DNA of 64,000 nt from Macrococcus bovicus (GTDB lineage Bacteria > Bacillota > Bacilli > Staphylococcales > Staphylococcaceae): positions 152,991 to 216,990 of the forward strand of contig NZ_SCWF01000002.1 of assembly GCF_004359575.1 (NCBI RefSeq), read 5' to 3'. The notes beneath the pieces are model-generated. The model had not been told where the DNA came from, ran no database searches, and saw nothing but the letters and a program-made list of their open reading frames with translations. Position 1 is the stretch's first letter. Every line of letters starts with the position of its first letter. Positions 19,762 to 35,120 of this stretch are shown one piece after another. The position numbers and the translations under genes were made by a program.

Positions 19762-20253
19762 ATGAATAGAAAATATAATCTGCATCTGATGCTGCCGCTT
19801 GCTCTTTTTCTTATGGCAGCTGATCAGCTGACAAAATGGATTATTGTCAAGACGATGAATATCGGTGACTCCGTATCTGTCATCGGTGATATCTTAGAGA
19901 TTACTTCCCATCGTAATTACGGTGCAGCGTGGGGCATGCTGCAGAATCAGATGGTCTTCTTCTACATCATCACGCTTGTCGTGCTGATGGCCATCATTTA
20001 TTTCTACAGAACTGAGGCACCGTTCAAGCCCGTGATGCAGCTGGGGCTGACGCTTATTTTCGCGGGTGCTGTCGGCAACTTCATCGACCGCTTGTTCAGA
20101 GGGAATGTCGTCGACTTTATTGATACGAAGATCATCAACTATGATTTCCCGATATTCAATGTCGCAGATGCCTGTCTGACTTTGGGTGTCATCGTACTGA
20201 TTTATGAGATTTTAATGAATGATAGTAAGGAGAAAAAGCATGCAAACATTTAA
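19762..20253 (+). CDS. lspA: Lipoprotein signal peptidase (signal peptidase II)
   Basis: 163 residues with four membrane segments. The aspartic protease blocks are AADQLTKWIIV, then GNFIDRLFRGNVVDFID with the first catalytic Asp region and FPIFNVADACL with the second. It cleaves the signal peptide of diacylglyceryl-modified prolipoproteins in the membrane. The 3' end overlaps rluD by 14 bases and carries the rluD ribosome site AAGGAG (20227-20232). Confidence 0.97.
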   Translation: MNRKYNLHLMLPLALFLMAADQLTKWIIVKTMNIGDSVSVIGDILEITSHRNYGAAWGMLQNQMVFFYIITLVVLMAIIYFYRTEAPFKPVMQLGLTLIFAGAVGNFIDRLFRGNVVDFIDTKIINYDFPIFNVADACLTLGVIVLIYEILMNDSKEKKHANI

Positions 20254-21145
20254 TTTTGAAGTACAGGAAGAAGAGGTCGGTCAGCGTATTGACAAATATC
20301 TGACAGACTCAAACAGTGACTGGTCACGTAATCAGATTCAGGACTGGATCAAGAATGGTTTAGTCGTCGTCAATAATAAGCCCGTCAAGGCGAATTATAA
20401 ACTGCGGATGGACGATGAAATTGTGGTGACCGAAAAACCAGTGGAAGAAGTCGATCTTGTCGCTGAAGACCTTGGAATTGAGATCTACTATGAAGACAAA
20501 GATGTCGCGATTGTCTATAAGCCGAAAGGAATGGTGGTTCATCCGGCACCGGGTCATCCGAACGGCACGCTGGTCAATGGTCTGATGTATGCCATCAAGG
20601 ACTTGTCCGGCATCAACGGCGAGATCCGTCCGGGCATCGTCCACCGTATCGACAAAGATACATCCGGATTACTGATGATTGCGAAGAATGATATTGCCCA
20701 TCGCGGATTAGTCGAGCAGCTGGTTGATAAAACAGTGACCCGTAAATATACAGCGCTCGTTCATGGCGTGATTCCTCATGAGTTCGGTACGATTGACGCG
20801 CCGATCGGCAGAAATCCGCGTGACCGCCAGGAGATGTCCGTGCAAGATGATGGTAAGCCAGCAGTGACCCATTTCAATGTACTGGAGACATTTGATAAAT
20901 ACTCATTGGTTGAATGTCAGCTTGAAACAGGCCGTACCCATCAGATCCGTGTGCATATGAAGCATATCGGCTATCCGCTCGTCGGTGACCCGAAATATGG
21001 TCCGAAGAAGACATTGGATATAGGAGGCCAGGCGCTGCATGCTGGCGTCATCGGCTTCAATCATCCTGTAACGGATGAATACATTGAGCGTTCAGCAGAT
21101 TTACCGGAGTATTTCGTCGAACTGATCCGTAAACTGCGCAAATAA
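20240..21145 (+). CDS. rluD: RluD-family 23S rRNA pseudouridine synthase
   Basis: 301 residues. An N-terminal S4 domain (about 1-70) is followed by a RluA-type catalytic domain with the active-site aspartate in GIVHRIDKDTSGLLMIAK and the later ETGRTHQIRVHMKHIG. The ATG at 20240, reading MQTFNFEVQEEE, has AAGGAG eight bases upstream; an ATG at 20219 inside lspA would remove that logic. The position after lspA matches YlyB of Bacillus. The target uridines are inferred from the family and were not read from the sequence. Confidence 0.93.
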   Translation: MQTFNFEVQEEEVGQRIDKYLTDSNSDWSRNQIQDWIKNGLVVVNNKPVKANYKLRMDDEIVVTEKPVEEVDLVAEDLGIEIYYEDKDVAIVYKPKGMVVHPAPGHPNGTLVNGLMYAIKDLSGINGEIRPGIVHRIDKDTSGLLMIAKNDIAHRGLVEQLVDKTVTRKYTALVHGVIPHEFGTIDAPIGRNPRDRQEMSVQDDGKPAVTHFNVLETFDKYSLVECQLETGRTHQIRVHMKHIGYPLVGDPKYGPKKTLDIGGQALHAGVIGFNHPVTDEYIERSADLPEYFVELIRKLRK

Positions 21146-21190
21146 CAAACCGTTTTTGATGACGTCGCCTTTAAAGGGTGAAACTTGCAT

Positions 21191-21218
21191 TTGACATCAA
21201 TCTGCATTATGGTAAGAT
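21191..21218 (+). promoter_or_regulatory. Promoter of the pyr operon
   Basis: TTGACA (21191-21196), 16 bases, then TAAGAT (21213-21218) preceded by TGG as an extended -10 element. Transcription would start near 21225, giving a leader of about 100 bases before pyrR. Confidence 0.8.
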
Positions 21219-21249
21219 GAATATAACTTAATCACGTTGCTTTTAACTG

Positions 21250-21314
21250 AGTCCAGAGAGGCTCATAAGGCGTTGAGCAGGATAACCTCACGTCTATTTG
21301 ACGTGAGGTTTTTT
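21250..21314 (+). promoter_or_regulatory. PyrR attenuator 1 in the pyrR leader
   Basis: The PyrR-binding loop AGTCCAGAGAGGCT at 21250-21263 matches the ARUCCNGNGAGGYU consensus of Bacillus exactly. It is followed by a terminator stem of 11 bp, AACCTCACGTC (21284-21294) and GACGTGAGGTT (21300-21310), with a T tail. PyrR with UMP or UTP bound is expected to stabilise the anti-antiterminator and stop transcription. Confidence 0.95.
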
Positions 21315-21326
21315 AGGAGGGTTATG

Positions 21327-21851
21327 ATGAAACAGCGGATTGTACTTGACGACAAGGCGATTGACCGGACTCTGACGCGTATAGCGCATGAGATCCTGGA
21401 GAATAACAAGGGCACACAGAATCTGGTGCTGCTCGGTATCCGTACACGCGGCGTCTTCCTCGCTGAACGTATTCAGGCGAAGATTGAACGGATTGAAGGG
21501 ATCACTGTGCCGACAGGTGTGCTTGATGTCACTAAATACCGGGACGATGTGACGGACCGGGTAGATACAGATGTCCAGGCCTTTGAGATTGATGCGGATC
21601 TGAATGGCAAACATGTGGTCATTGTGGATGATGTCCTTTATACAGGCCGCACAGTGCGTGCTTCCCTGGATGCCATCCTGGACCACGTGCGTCCGAACCG
21701 CATCAGTCTGGCGACGCTGGTCGACAGGGGACACCGTGAGCTGCCGATTCGTGCGGACTTCATCGGCAAGAACATTCCGACGGCGCTCAGTGAAGAAATC
21801 ATCGTCATGCTTGATGAAGTGGACGAAAAAACACAAGTCTATATTAAATAA
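21327..21851 (+). CDS. pyrR: Bifunctional PyrR: pyr mRNA-binding attenuation protein / uracil phosphoribosyltransferase
   Basis: 174 residues from the ATG at 21327, with GGAGG six bases upstream; an ATG one codon earlier is possible. The PRPP-binding motif is [20 protein letters not shown] near residue 95, and LGIRTRG and [15 protein letters not shown] are typical of PyrR. It senses uridine nucleotides and binds the pyr leader RNA. An upstream in-frame ATG at 21237 lies inside the attenuator and is rejected as a start. Confidence 0.97.
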   Translation: MKQRIVLDDKAIDRTLTRIAHEILENNKGTQNLVLLGIRTRGVFLAERIQAKIERIEGITVPTGVLDVTKYRDDVTDRVDTDVQAFEIDADLNGKHVVIVDDVLYTGRTVRASLDAILDHVRPNRISLATLVDRGHRELPIRADFIGKNIPTALSEEIIVMLDEVDEKTQVYIK

Positions 21852-21859
21852 CTCTTTTA

Positions 21860-21936
21860 AATCGGTACGAGAGACCGGCAAAGGGTGATTAAGTGAAAAC
21901 TTAAGCCTCTTTGCGTACGCAAAGAGGCTTTTTTTA
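21860..21936 (+). promoter_or_regulatory. PyrR attenuator 2 between pyrR and pyrP (divergent loop)
   Basis: The 99-base gap holds AATC...GATT as a lower stem and CGGT-ACGAGAG-ACCG as an upper stem-loop, in the place of a PyrR box. The loop differs from the CNGNGA consensus. A long terminator stem, AAGCCTCTTTGCG (21903-21915) and CGCAAAGAGGCTT (21918-21930), with seven Ts follows. The terminator is certain; PyrR binding is inferred from position and fold. Confidence 0.75.
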
Positions 21937-21950
21937 AAAGGAGAATATAC

Positions 21951-24148
<2,198 letters not shown>

Positions 24149-24149
24149 A

Positions 24150-25430
24150 ATGAGTACATTACTGCGAGGCGGACAGATTTTAGAGAATGGCCAGCTTGTT
24201 GAAAGGGACATCAGAATAAAGGACGGTAAAATTTCAGAAATCGGTGAACACTTAAATGTTTATAATAGTGAAATCATTGACTTGAACGGCCAGTTTGTGT
24301 CAGCAGGATTCATCGATGTACACGTCCATTTACGTGAGCCCGGCGGTGAGCACAAGGAGACGATCGAGACAGGTACAAAAGCAGCAGCGCGCGGAGGATT
24401 CACGACGGTCTGCCCGATGCCGAATACACGTCCGGTTCCTGATACAGTGGAAAACCTAGATCGACTGAATAAAACGATTCAGGACAATGCAGTGTTACGC
24501 GTGCTGCCCTATGCCTCTATCACAGAGCGTCAGCTGGGCGAGAAGCTGGTGGACTTTAAGGCACTGAAAGAGCACGGCGCATTTGCATTCACTGATGACG
24601 GTGTCGGTGTCCAGACGGCTTCTGTGATGTACGAGGCCATGCAGCAGGCAGCGAAGCTCGACATGGCGATTGTGGCCCACTGCGAGGATAACTCACTGAT
24701 TTACGGCGGCGCTATGCATGAAGGTAAAGTATCAGAGAAGCTCGGGATTCCTGGAATCCCTTCTATATGTGAGGCTGTCCAGATTGCGCGTGACGTTCTG
24801 CTCGCTGAAGCAGCAGGCTGTCACTATCATGTCTGTCATGTTTCAAGTAGAGAGAGCATCAGAGCGATTCGCGATGCAAAGAAAGCAGGCATCAATGTAA
24901 CAGCTGAAGTCACACCGCATCATCTGCTGCTGAACGAGAATGCCATCACTGAAGATGATGCGATCCTCAAGATGAATCCACCGCTGCGTTCTAAAGAGGA
25001 TCAGGAAGCATTGATTGAAGCACTGTTAGACGGCACAATCGATTTCATCGCGACAGACCATGCACCACACGCGGCAGAAGAAAAAAATCAGCCGATGGTC
25101 AAAGCACCGTTCGGCATTGTCGGCAGCGAGACAGCTTTCCCGTTACTTTACACAAGATTTGTTAAAGACGGTGACTGGACGCTTGCACAGCTCGTTGAAT
25201 ATTTGACAACAAAACCGGCAGATGTCTTTAAACTGCCCTATGGCAGGCTCGCAGTTGGAGAACCGGCAGATATTGCTGTTATTAATTTAGATGAAGAGTA
25301 TGAGATTAAAGCAGAAGACTTCTTATCAAAGAGTTCAAACACACCCTTTATCGGAGAAAAAGTCTTCGGTAATGTGACTTTGACACTGGCAGAAGGGAAA
25401 ATCGCTTATCAGGAGGGGCAACATGCGTAA
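24150..25430 (+). CDS. pyrC: Dihydroorotase
   Basis: 426 residues of the class I dihydroorotase type. [20 protein letters not shown] carries the first zinc histidines and [16 protein letters not shown] follows. [17 protein letters not shown] and [13 protein letters not shown] give further metal and catalytic residues. It closes carbamoyl aspartate to dihydroorotate. It begins one base after the pyrB stop and overlaps carA by eight bases. Confidence 0.97.
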   Translation: MSTLLRGGQILENGQLVERDIRIKDGKISEIGEHLNVYNSEIIDLNGQFVSAGFIDVHVHLREPGGEHKETIETGTKAAARGGFTTVCPMPNTRPVPDTVENLDRLNKTIQDNAVLRVLPYASITERQLGEKLVDFKALKEHGAFAFTDDGVGVQTASVMYEAMQQAAKLDMAIVAHCEDNSLIYGGAMHEGKVSEKLGIPGIPSICEAVQIARDVLLAEAAGCHYHVCHVSSRESIRAIRDAKKAGINVTAEVTPHHLLLNENAITEDDAILKMNPPLRSKEDQEALIEALLDGTIDFIATDHAPHAAEEKNQPMVKAPFGIVGSETAFPLLYTRFVKDGDWTLAQLVEYLTTKPADVFKLPYGRLAVGEPADIAVINLDEEYEIKAEDFLSKSSNTPFIGEKVFGNVTLTLAEGKIAYQEGQHA

Positions 25431-26517
25431 ACAAAGATTTTTAGTACTGGAAGACGGCACGATTTTTAAAGGCTACCGTTTCGGCAGTGAGAAGGAGACA
25501 GAAGGGGAAATCGTTTTTAATACAGCGATGACAGGTTATCAGGAAACACTGTCTGATCCTTCCTATACAGGACAGATCATCACTTTCACCTATCCGTTAA
25601 TCGGTAATTACGGTATCAACCGTGATGACTATGAGACGTTGAATCCTTCATTAAAAGGGATGGTCGTGCGTGAGGCGTGTGAACTGCCAAGCAACTTCCG
25701 TAATATGGCTTCACTTGATGAGACACTGAAAAATTACGATATTCCGGGGATTGATGGTGTTGATACACGTAAACTGACACGCATTATCCGCCAGCACGGT
25801 GTACTTAAAGCAGCATTTGTTAATGAGGAAGCGGATGTAGAAGCGACTATTGCAAGTTTAAAAACAGCTGAATTTCCGACGGATGAAGTGGCGCAAGTAT
25901 CTACAAAGACCGCCTATGTCTCAACAGGTAACGACTTACGCGTTGTGCTGATTGACTTCGGCAAAAAAGAGAATATTGTCCGTGAGCTGAATCTACGCGG
26001 CTGTGATGTCACAGTCATGCCCTGGAATACAACAGCAGAAGAGATCCTGCGTTTACGTCCGGACGGCGTGATGCTGTCAAACGGACCGGGTAATCCGGAA
26101 GTCGTGCAGGAGGGCATCCAGATGATCAATGGCATTCTCGGTAAAATACCATTCTTCGGCATCTGCCTCGGTCATCAGCTCTTTGCCCTTGCATGCGGTG
26201 CCTCTACATTCAAGATGAAATTCGGTCACCGCGGTGCGAATCATCCGGTCAAGAACCTGGCGACCGGTAAAATTGAGATCACATCTCAGAACCATGGCTA
26301 CTCAGTAGACCCTGAAACAGTGAAGGATACTGATCTAGTGATCACACACGTCGCACTGAACGACGGCACTGTCGAAGGTCTGCGCCATAAAGAACTGCCG
26401 GCATTCTCAGTGCAGTATCACCCTGAAGCAAGTCCAGGGCCACACGATCCAAACTACTTATTCGATGATTTTATTCAGATGATGAACGAAAATAAAGGGA
26501 GTGTCATGAATGGCTAA
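25423..26517 (+). CDS. carA: Carbamoyl-phosphate synthase small (glutaminase) subunit
   Basis: 364 residues. The class I glutamine amidotransferase domain holds the nucleophile cysteine in [13 protein letters not shown] and the histidine and glutamate in [14 protein letters not shown]. It supplies ammonia to the large subunit. Being inside the pyr operon it is the pyrimidine-linked form (PyrAA). It overlaps pyrC by eight bases and carB by eight, and AGGAGGGG is upstream of the ATG. Confidence 0.97.
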   Translation: MRKQRFLVLEDGTIFKGYRFGSEKETEGEIVFNTAMTGYQETLSDPSYTGQIITFTYPLIGNYGINRDDYETLNPSLKGMVVREACELPSNFRNMASLDETLKNYDIPGIDGVDTRKLTRIIRQHGVLKAAFVNEEADVEATIASLKTAEFPTDEVAQVSTKTAYVSTGNDLRVVLIDFGKKENIVRELNLRGCDVTVMPWNTTAEEILRLRPDGVMLSNGPGNPEVVQEGIQMINGILGKIPFFGICLGHQLFALACGASTFKMKFGHRGANHPVKNLATGKIEITSQNHGYSVDPETVKDTDLVITHVALNDGTVEGLRHKELPAFSVQYHPEASPGPHDPNYLFDDFIQMMNENKGSVMNG

Positions 26518-29500
26518 ACGTAATGATATTAAGACTATACTCGTAATCGGTTCAGGTCCGATTATTATCGGGCAGGCAGCAGAATTCGACTATGCAGGGA
26601 CTCAAGCCTGTCTTGCGCTACGCGAAGAAGGCTATCGCGTGATCCTCGTCAACTCTAACCCGGCGACCATCATGACGGATACCGAGATAGCGGACAAAGT
26701 CTATATCGAGCCGTTGACCCTTGATTTTGTGGCGCGCATCATCCGTAAAGAGCAGCCGGACGCACTGCTGCCGACACTCGGTGGTCAGACTGGACTGAAT
26801 ATGGCGGTCCAGCTGCACGAGGCAGGTATTCTGGAAGAGAATAACGTGACGTTGCTCGGCACGAAACTGTCATCCATCGAACAGGCGGAAGACCGCGACC
26901 TATTCCGCAGCCTGATGAATGAACTCGGCGAACCGGTACCTGAAAGTGATATCGTCAACGATGTGCAAGGAGCCGTTGATTTTGCGAATGACATCGGCTA
27001 TCCGGTGATTGTACGCCCTGCATTCACGATGGGGGGAACTGGCGGCGGTATCTGTCATGACGAACAGGAACTGATTGAAATCGTGACGAACGGTCTGAAA
27101 TACTCACCGGTGACTCAGTGTCTGATTGAAAAATCTATCGCAGGGTTCAAGGAGATAGAATATGAGGTCATGCGTGACTCCAATGACAACGCAATCGTCG
27201 TCTGTAACATGGAGAACATCGATCCGGTCGGCATTCATACAGGGGACTCAATCGTTGTGGCACCGTCTCAGACATTATCAGACAGAGAATACCACATGCT
27301 GCGTGACGTTTCGCTGAAAATCATCCGTGCACTTGAGATTGAAGGCGGCTGTAACGTTCAGTTAGCGCTTGACCCGCATTCCTATAATTATTACATCATT
27401 GAGGTCAATCCACGGGTATCACGTTCTTCTGCGCTTGCTTCTAAGGCGACAGGCTATCCGATTGCTAAACTTGCTGCGAAGATTGCAGTCGGTCTGACAC
27501 TTGATGAGATGTTAAACCCTGTTACAGGGACAAGCTATGCAGCATTTGAACCGGCACTCGACTATGTCGTCTCTAAAATTCCGCGGTTCCCGTTCGATAA
27601 GTTTGAGAAAGGTGAGCGGGTCCTCGGCACACAGATGAAAGCGACAGGCGAAGTGATGGCAATCGGGCGCACATACGAAGAATCATTACTGAAAGCGATT
27701 CGCTCACTTGAATATGGAGTGCATCACCTCGGTCTACCTAATGGTGAAGAGTTTGAGCTGGATTTCATCAAGCAACGTATTCTGGAGCAGGATGATGAAC
27801 GTCTGTTCTTCATTGGTGAAGCACTGCGTCGCGGCGTGACACCTGAACATATTCATGAGCTGACTAAAATCGATCTCTTCTTCCTGAATAAAATGCAGCA
27901 CATCATCGATATTGAACATGATTTAAAGGAACATCCGGGAGATATTGATCACCTGATCTGGGCCAAAAAATATGGTTTCAGTGACCGCGTGATTGCTCAC
28001 CGCTGGAATATGTCAGAACGGGAAGTCTATGACTTAAGACAACAGCATCAGATTCTACCGGTCTATAAGATGGTCGATACTTGTGCCTCTGAGTTTGAGT
28101 CAAACACACCTTACTTCTACGGCACTTATGAAACAGAAAACGAATCAGTCGTGTCTGATAAGAAGAAAGTCATTGTGCTCGGGTCCGGTCCGATCCGTAT
28201 CGGTCAAGGGGTTGAGTTTGACTATGCAACGGTCCACGCGGTATGGGCGATTCGTGAGGCCGGTTACGAGGCCATCATCATCAATAATAACCCTGAAACC
28301 GTATCAACAGACTTCTCCATCTCGGATAAACTGTACTTCGAACCGCTGACGGAAGAAGAAGTGATGAACATCATCAATCTTGAGCAGCCGGAAGGGGTTG
28401 TCGTCCAGTTCGGTGGCCAGACCGCTATCAACCTGGCGGATAAGATTGAAAAGTACGGCGTTAAGATATTAGGGACTTCCCTTGAAAACCTGGACAGAGC
28501 GGAAGACCGCAAGGAATTTGAAGCGCTGATGCAGAAGATCGGGATCCCGCAGCCGCTCGGTAAAACAGCCACTTCAGTGGAGGAGGCTATAGCCAACGCT
28601 AACTATATCGGTTATCCCGTGCTGGTTCGCCCTTCATACGTTCTGGGTGGCCGCGCCATGGAAATCGTCTACGATGAGCAGGAACTGACCAGCTATATGA
28701 CGCAGGCAGTGAAAGCAAGTCCTGAACATCCGGTGCTGATTGACCGTTATCTGACCGGGAAGGAAATCGAGGTTGATGCTATCTGTGACGGTGAAACGGT
28801 CGTCATTCCAGGTATTATGGAACATATTGAACGGGCGGGTGTTCACTCAGGCGACTCAATCGCTGTTTATCCGCCGCAGAGCTTATCACAGGAACATATT
28901 GCTACACTGGCAGACTACACAGAACGTCTCGCACGCGGCTTAGAAATCATCGGTCTGCTCAATATCCAGTTCGTTATTGCGGACGACAAAGTCTATGTCC
29001 TGGAAGTGAACCCGCGTTCAAGCCGGACCGTACCTTTCTTAAGTAAGATCACAGAAGTTCCGATGGCGAACCTGGCAATGAAGGCCGTGTTAGGTGAGAA
29101 ACTGACTGACAAAGGCTACTCAAATGGTCTCATCCCTTTCAAAGAAGGGGTCTTCGTTAAAGCGCCGGTCTTCAGCTTCAGCAAACTTAAGAACGTCGAT
29201 ATTACGCTGGGTCCGGAGATGAAATCTACCGGGGAAGTCATGGGTAAAGATGTCACATTAGAGAAAGCCCTTTATAAAGGCCTGGTTGCCAGCGGACTGC
29301 AGGTCAAGGATCATGGTACAGCACTGGTGACAGTCGCAGATAAAGATAAGGCAGAAGTGACTGAACTTGTTAAACGTCTGCATAATGTCGGTTACCGCAT
29401 CATGGCGACAAAAGGCACAGCGCAAGCTTTAACAGAAGCGGGTATTCCGGTTGTTGAAGTCAGCAAGATCGGTGATGAGCTGAACTTGCTGGATGTCATC

Positions 29501-29683
29501 AAGGATGGTCGTGTCCAGCTCGTCATCAATACGATGACAAAAGGGAAGCAGTTTGAGCGGGATGGTTTCCAGATCAGACGTGAATCAGTGGATAACGGTG
29601 TTCCATGTCTGACATCTTTGGATACAGCACGTGCCTTAATCGATGTCATTGAAAGCATGACATTTAATATGAATCAGATGTAG
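26510..29683 (+). CDS. carB: Carbamoyl-phosphate synthase large subunit
   Basis: 1057 residues, full length. The protein is an internal duplication: two ATP-grasp halves, the first beginning with [20 protein letters not shown] and the second with [20 protein letters not shown] near residue 560. The C-terminal allosteric MGS-like domain lies at about 930-1057. It makes carbamoyl phosphate from bicarbonate, ammonia and two ATP. It overlaps carA and is followed by pyrK after nine bases. Confidence 0.98.
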   Translation: MAKRNDIKTILVIGSGPIIIGQAAEFDYAGTQACLALREEGYRVILVNSNPATIMTDTEIADKVYIEPLTLDFVARIIRKEQPDALLPTLGGQTGLNMAVQLHEAGILEENNVTLLGTKLSSIEQAEDRDLFRSLMNELGEPVPESDIVNDVQGAVDFANDIGYPVIVRPAFTMGGTGGGICHDEQELIEIVTNGLKYSPVTQCLIEKSIAGFKEIEYEVMRDSNDNAIVVCNMENIDPVGIHTGDSIVVAPSQTLSDREYHMLRDVSLKIIRALEIEGGCNVQLALDPHSYNYYIIEVNPRVSRSSALASKATGYPIAKLAAKIAVGLTLDEMLNPVTGTSYAAFEPALDYVVSKIPRFPFDKFEKGERVLGTQMKATGEVMAIGRTYEESLLKAIRSLEYGVHHLGLPNGEEFELDFIKQRILEQDDERLFFIGEALRRGVTPEHIHELTKIDLFFLNKMQHIIDIEHDLKEHPGDIDHLIWAKKYGFSDRVIAHRWNMSEREVYDLRQQHQILPVYKMVDTCASEFESNTPYFYGTYETENESVVSDKKKVIVLGSGPIRIGQGVEFDYATVHAVWAIREAGYEAIIINNNPETVSTDFSISDKLYFEPLTEEEVMNIINLEQPEGVVVQFGGQTAINLADKIEKYGVKILGTSLENLDRAEDRKEFEALMQKIGIPQPLGKTATSVEEAIANANYIGYPVLVRPSYVLGGRAMEIVYDEQELTSYMTQAVKASPEHPVLIDRYLTGKEIEVDAICDGETVVIPGIMEHIERAGVHSGDSIAVYPPQSLSQEHIATLADYTERLARGLEIIGLLNIQFVIADDKVYVLEVNPRSSRTVPFLSKITEVPMANLAMKAVLGEKLTDKGYSNGLIPFKEGVFVKAPVFSFSKLKNVDITLGPEMKSTGEVMGKDVTLEKALYKGLVASGLQVKDHGTALVTVADKDKAEVTELVKRLHNVGYRIMATKGTAQALTEAGIPVVEVSKIGDELNLLDVIKDGRVQLVINTMTKGKQFERDGFQIRRESVDNGVPCLTSLDTARALIDVIESMTFNMNQM

Positions 29684-29692
29684 GAGGATATC

Positions 29693-32058
<2,366 letters not shown>

Positions 32059-32065
<7 letters not shown>

Positions 32066-32670
32066 AGGAAGAGATTGCAAAACGTTTACTTGAAATTGAA
32101 GCAGTGTCACTGAGTCCGGACGAACCGTTCACATGGGCATCCGGTATCAAGAGTCCTATCTACTGTGACAACCGTCTGACGATGTCTTATCCGGAAGTGC
32201 GTGATGAAGTAGCTGAAGGACTCGTCACACTCATTAAAGAACATTTCTCTGATGTAGAAGTCATCGCAGGCACCGCTACTGCCGGGATTCCTCATGCGGC
32301 ATTCGTGGCACAGAAAATGGCGCTGCCGATGAGCTATGTCCGTTCATCAAGCAAGAAGCATGGTAAAGGGAATCAGATTGAAGGACTTGTCAAACCGGGT
32401 CAGAAGGTGGTTGTCATCGAAGATCTGATCTCAACAGGGGGTTCTGCAATTGATGCAGCAGATGCACTTAAAGAACACGGCGCGGAAGTACTGGGTATTG
32501 TCGCGATTTTCAGCTATCAGCTTAACAAGGGGCAGGAGCGCCTGGCAGCAGCGGGTTATCCCTACTATACATTGAGCGATTTTGATTCACTGATCAAAGT
32601 TGCCGCTGATTTAAAAAGAATAAAAGAAGAGGATATCGCGACGTTAGTGGATTTCCGTGATAATCTTTAA
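32059..32670 (+). CDS. pyrE: Orotate phosphoribosyltransferase
   Basis: 203 residues from the ATG at 32059, reading [20 protein letters not shown]; an ATG at 32047 lies deeper in pyrF and lengthens the protein against family norm. [18 protein letters not shown] is the orotate region and [17 protein letters not shown] the PRPP-binding motif. It joins orotate with PRPP to give OMP, and is the last gene of the operon. The ribosome site is weak, in keeping with coupling to pyrF. Confidence 0.96.
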
Positions 32671-32675
32671 CCCTG

Positions 32676-32719
32676 AAACGACTCGTTTGTTGTATACTAC
32701 AATAAACGAGTCGTTTTTT
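32676..32719 (+). terminator. Long terminator hairpin after pyrE
   Basis: A 12-bp outer stem, AACGACTCGTTT (32677-32688) with AAACGAGTCGTT (32704-32715), continues with an inner TTGTA/TACAA pairing and a TAC loop, then a T run. The ribosome site GGAGGTG of the next gene follows directly, so the hairpin could also attenuate that gene. Confidence 0.9.
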
Positions 32720-32730
32720 GGAGGTGACAT

Positions 32731-33426
32731 ATGAGCAAAAAATGGGATCACATCAATTCCTTTATTAAGGACACCACGCCCGCGAAAAGGGTAAGACAGT
32801 TTAATCAGCTGCCGGACAAGAAATCCAGCCTGAAGGCATTAGTGATCAGACCTGCAGCAGAGTTTGAGTATAAAATAGAGTCATTTCAGAGTTTTTTTAA
32901 ATATACCTTGTCCAGGCCCCAGATTGTCGCAGATGATCAGACGAGCGGCAGATATTTCCTCTGGGCCCTGCTGAATCTCCTGCTCTATATTGTCATCCTC
33001 TTTTTCGTCGGTGCGGTCGGTGAGCAGTTTGACTGGCAGGAAGGACTGCAGTATGCCTTATCCGGACTTGTCTTTACACTTGTACTCATTATTTTCACAT
33101 TCTTCACTCAGCTGATTTCAATCAACGCCAATATTACCATCTATAAGGTTTTTGTAGATATATTGAGCTATTACACATTGGTCTGTGTCTTCGGTTTCAT
33201 CCAGTTCGGCTTTAAGCTGTTGTCATTGCCTTATAATCACGCGTTAGAAATCCTGACATTTCTAGTGGTGCTCAGTATTCCGACGCGACTCTTCATCTCC
33301 TATCATCAGGACCATAAATTTGAAGTGGATATCTTTAAGATGAACTTGTTACTACTCGTACTCATCGTCCTGTATATGATGTTCACACGCCATATCAGCT
33401 GGCTCAATTTCTTCAGCGGCATTTAA
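32731..33426 (+). CDS. Unrecognised five-helix membrane protein
   Basis: 231 residues with no family I can name. About 70 charged or polar residues at the N-terminus (basic, net positive) precede five hydrophobic helices at about 73-95, 105-127, 137-160, 172-190 and 205-222. The outside ends are short. A strong ribosome site GGAGGTGACAT gives a confident start. A Yip1-like or similar integral membrane fold is possible but unproven. It lies between the pyrE terminator and a bidirectional terminator. A membrane protein of unknown function next to pyrE is also remembered from staphylococci, so it is probably a conserved family gene. Confidence 0.75.
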   Translation: MSKKWDHINSFIKDTTPAKRVRQFNQLPDKKSSLKALVIRPAAEFEYKIESFQSFFKYTLSRPQIVADDQTSGRYFLWALLNLLLYIVILFFVGAVGEQFDWQEGLQYALSGLVFTLVLIIFTFFTQLISINANITIYKVFVDILSYYTLVCVFGFIQFGFKLLSLPYNHALEILTFLVVLSIPTRLFISYHQDHKFEVDIFKMNLLLLVLIVLYMMFTRHISWLNFFSGI

Positions 33427-33459
33427 AAAGCACTTGACCATCGGGTCAAGTGCTTTTTT
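33425..33459. terminator. Bidirectional terminator between the membrane protein gene and pgcA
   Basis: A 15-bp stem, AAAAAGCACTTGACC (33425-33439) and GGTCAAGTGCTTTTT (33444-33458), with a four-base loop. The A-run at its left end is a T-run on the minus strand, so it can serve both convergent genes. Confidence 0.93.
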
Positions 33460-33461
33460 GC

Positions 33462-35108
33462 TCAGCTGAAAAACAGCTGGTTTATTTTTTCTGCAATGGT
33501 ATCAATGTCATCAGTAATGAGCGAGACATATAGTTTGATCTTGGGCTCAGTACCTGAAGGTCTTAAAGCAATCCAGCCGTCCTCAAAGAAGAACTTAAGG
33601 ACATCGGCCTGAGGAAGGTCAATAGTATGCACACCGTCCGCATCCACGCGCTCCTGCTTGAGATAATCTTCTGTTGCGATGACTTTTAGTCCGGCTATCT
33701 CGCTCGGGGCATTGTCCCGTGCTTCTGTCATGATGTTCTGGATCTTTTCTTTGCCGCTCTGCCCCTCAAGAGTATGGGCGAAGAGCTTCTCCTGATAGTG
33801 ACCATAGTCACGGTAGAGGTCGTTCATCTGATCGACTAATGTTCTGCCTTCATTTTTCAGTTCGCTGGCCAGCTTGATGATTAACGGCACAATCTGGACT
33901 GCGTCCTTGTCACGCACGAATGGACTGGCCATATAACCGTAACTTTCCTCGTATCCGAAGATGTAGTGGTAACTGTTCTGCGCTTCAAATTCCGCGATTT
34001 TTTCTGCGATGAACTTGAAACCGGTCAGGACATCAAACATTCTGACGCCGTTGCGCTCTGCGATGACTTTTCCGAGCTCACTGGTCACAATCGATTTAAC
34101 GGCAGCCCGGTCCGCCATCCCTTCTGTCTGGCCGATGCGGTAGTCAAGAAGCAGACTGCCGAGCTGATTGCCGTTGAAGTAATGGTAGTCGCCGTTATGC
34201 AGCGCTACGATCCCCATACGGTCAGCATCTGGATCCGTTGCAATCAGCAGATCGGCCTTTGTTGCTCTGCCGAGTTCGACTGCCATATCGAATGCATCAT
34301 GGTCTTCAGGATTCGCCGATTTTACACTGGTGAAATCAGCGTCTGGCTGACATTGCGCTTTAACCAGCTCATAGTTCTTAAAACCGACCCCATCAAGAAT
34401 TTCAGGTACAATCGGCACACTTGTGCCATGCAGGCTTGAGAAGACCACTTTCAGGTCGGACTTCGGCATGTCACCGATTAATTGGATGACCTCCTGTTTG
34501 TAATCCGTGACGACTGCCTCAGGAACAGGCACAATCAGGCCCGCTTCCTGCAGCTCTTCTTTACTTTTCACTGCGATATTCAGTTCATCTGCTATCTGGC
34601 TGATATACTGGCTGACTTTCTGCGAACCTTCAAGCGCAAGCTGACCGCCGTCTGGTCCGTAAATCTTGATACCGTTATATTCCGGCGGGTTATGACTTGC
34701 TGTGATCATCACACCTGCATCTGTCTGAAGATGGCGGACAGAATAGGAGAGTTCCGGTGTTGTATGATAACGGTCATAGATATAAGTTTTAATCCCATTT
34801 GAAGCGAGTACGATAGCTATCTCATCACAAAATTCCGGTGAGAGGTGACGTGTATCGTAAGCGATAACGACAGTAGGGGCCTGGGCGATTTCGTTGAGAT
34901 ACTGACTGAGTCCGAGTGCCACTTTCTGCACAGTGAAACGGTTCAGACGATTAGGCCCGAGACCCAGTTTCCCTCTGATCCCTGCTGTACCAAATGCAAG
35001 TGTACCTTCAAACCCTTCAGCCTGCTGTTCCGAAGAGAGTACGTTGAACTGAGAGTCAGAGATTAAACTTTGTGATAATTTTTCTTCCCATTGCTGTCTT
35101 GTTGGCAT
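33462..35108 (-). CDS. pgcA: Phosphoglucomutase (phospho-sugar mutase, alpha-D-hexose type)
   Basis: 548 residues of the alpha-D-phosphohexomutase superfamily. The phosphoserine loop is VMITASHNPPEYNGIK with Ser138, the metal loop is TDPDADRMGI near residue 285, the sugar loop GYEESYGY, and the phosphate-binding RPSGTEPKIK is near the C-terminus. It interconverts glucose 1- and 6-phosphate, the link between glycolysis and ADP-glucose. AAGGAG lies nine bases upstream on the minus strand. It follows pulA with 12 bases between, so both are one leftward transcript serving glycogen metabolism. Confidence 0.94.
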   Translation of the reverse strand: MPTRQQWEEKLSQSLISDSQFNVLSSEQQAEGFEGTLAFGTAGIRGKLGLGPNRLNRFTVQKVALGLSQYLNEIAQAPTVVIAYDTRHLSPEFCDEIAIVLASNGIKTYIYDRYHTTPELSYSVRHLQTDAGVMITASHNPPEYNGIKIYGPDGGQLALEGSQKVSQYISQIADELNIAVKSKEELQEAGLIVPVPEAVVTDYKQEVIQLIGDMPKSDLKVVFSSLHGTSVPIVPEILDGVGFKNYELVKAQCQPDADFTSVKSANPEDHDAFDMAVELGRATKADLLIATDPDADRMGIVALHNGDYHYFNGNQLGSLLLDYRIGQTEGMADRAAVKSIVTSELGKVIAERNGVRMFDVLTGFKFIAEKIAEFEAQNSYHYIFGYEESYGYMASPFVRDKDAVQIVPLIIKLASELKNEGRTLVDQMNDLYRDYGHYQEKLFAHTLEGQSGKEKIQNIMTEARDNAPSEIAGLKVIATEDYLKQERVDADGVHTIDLPQADVLKFFFEDGWIALRPSGTEPKIKLYVSLITDDIDTIAEKINQLFFS

Positions 35109-35120
35109 AATGAACGCTCC

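Noticed and set aside
33966..34439. A 157-codon plus-strand open frame inside pgcA
   Set aside because: It is antisense to a conserved phosphoglucomutase, has no ribosome site and no recognisable motif.
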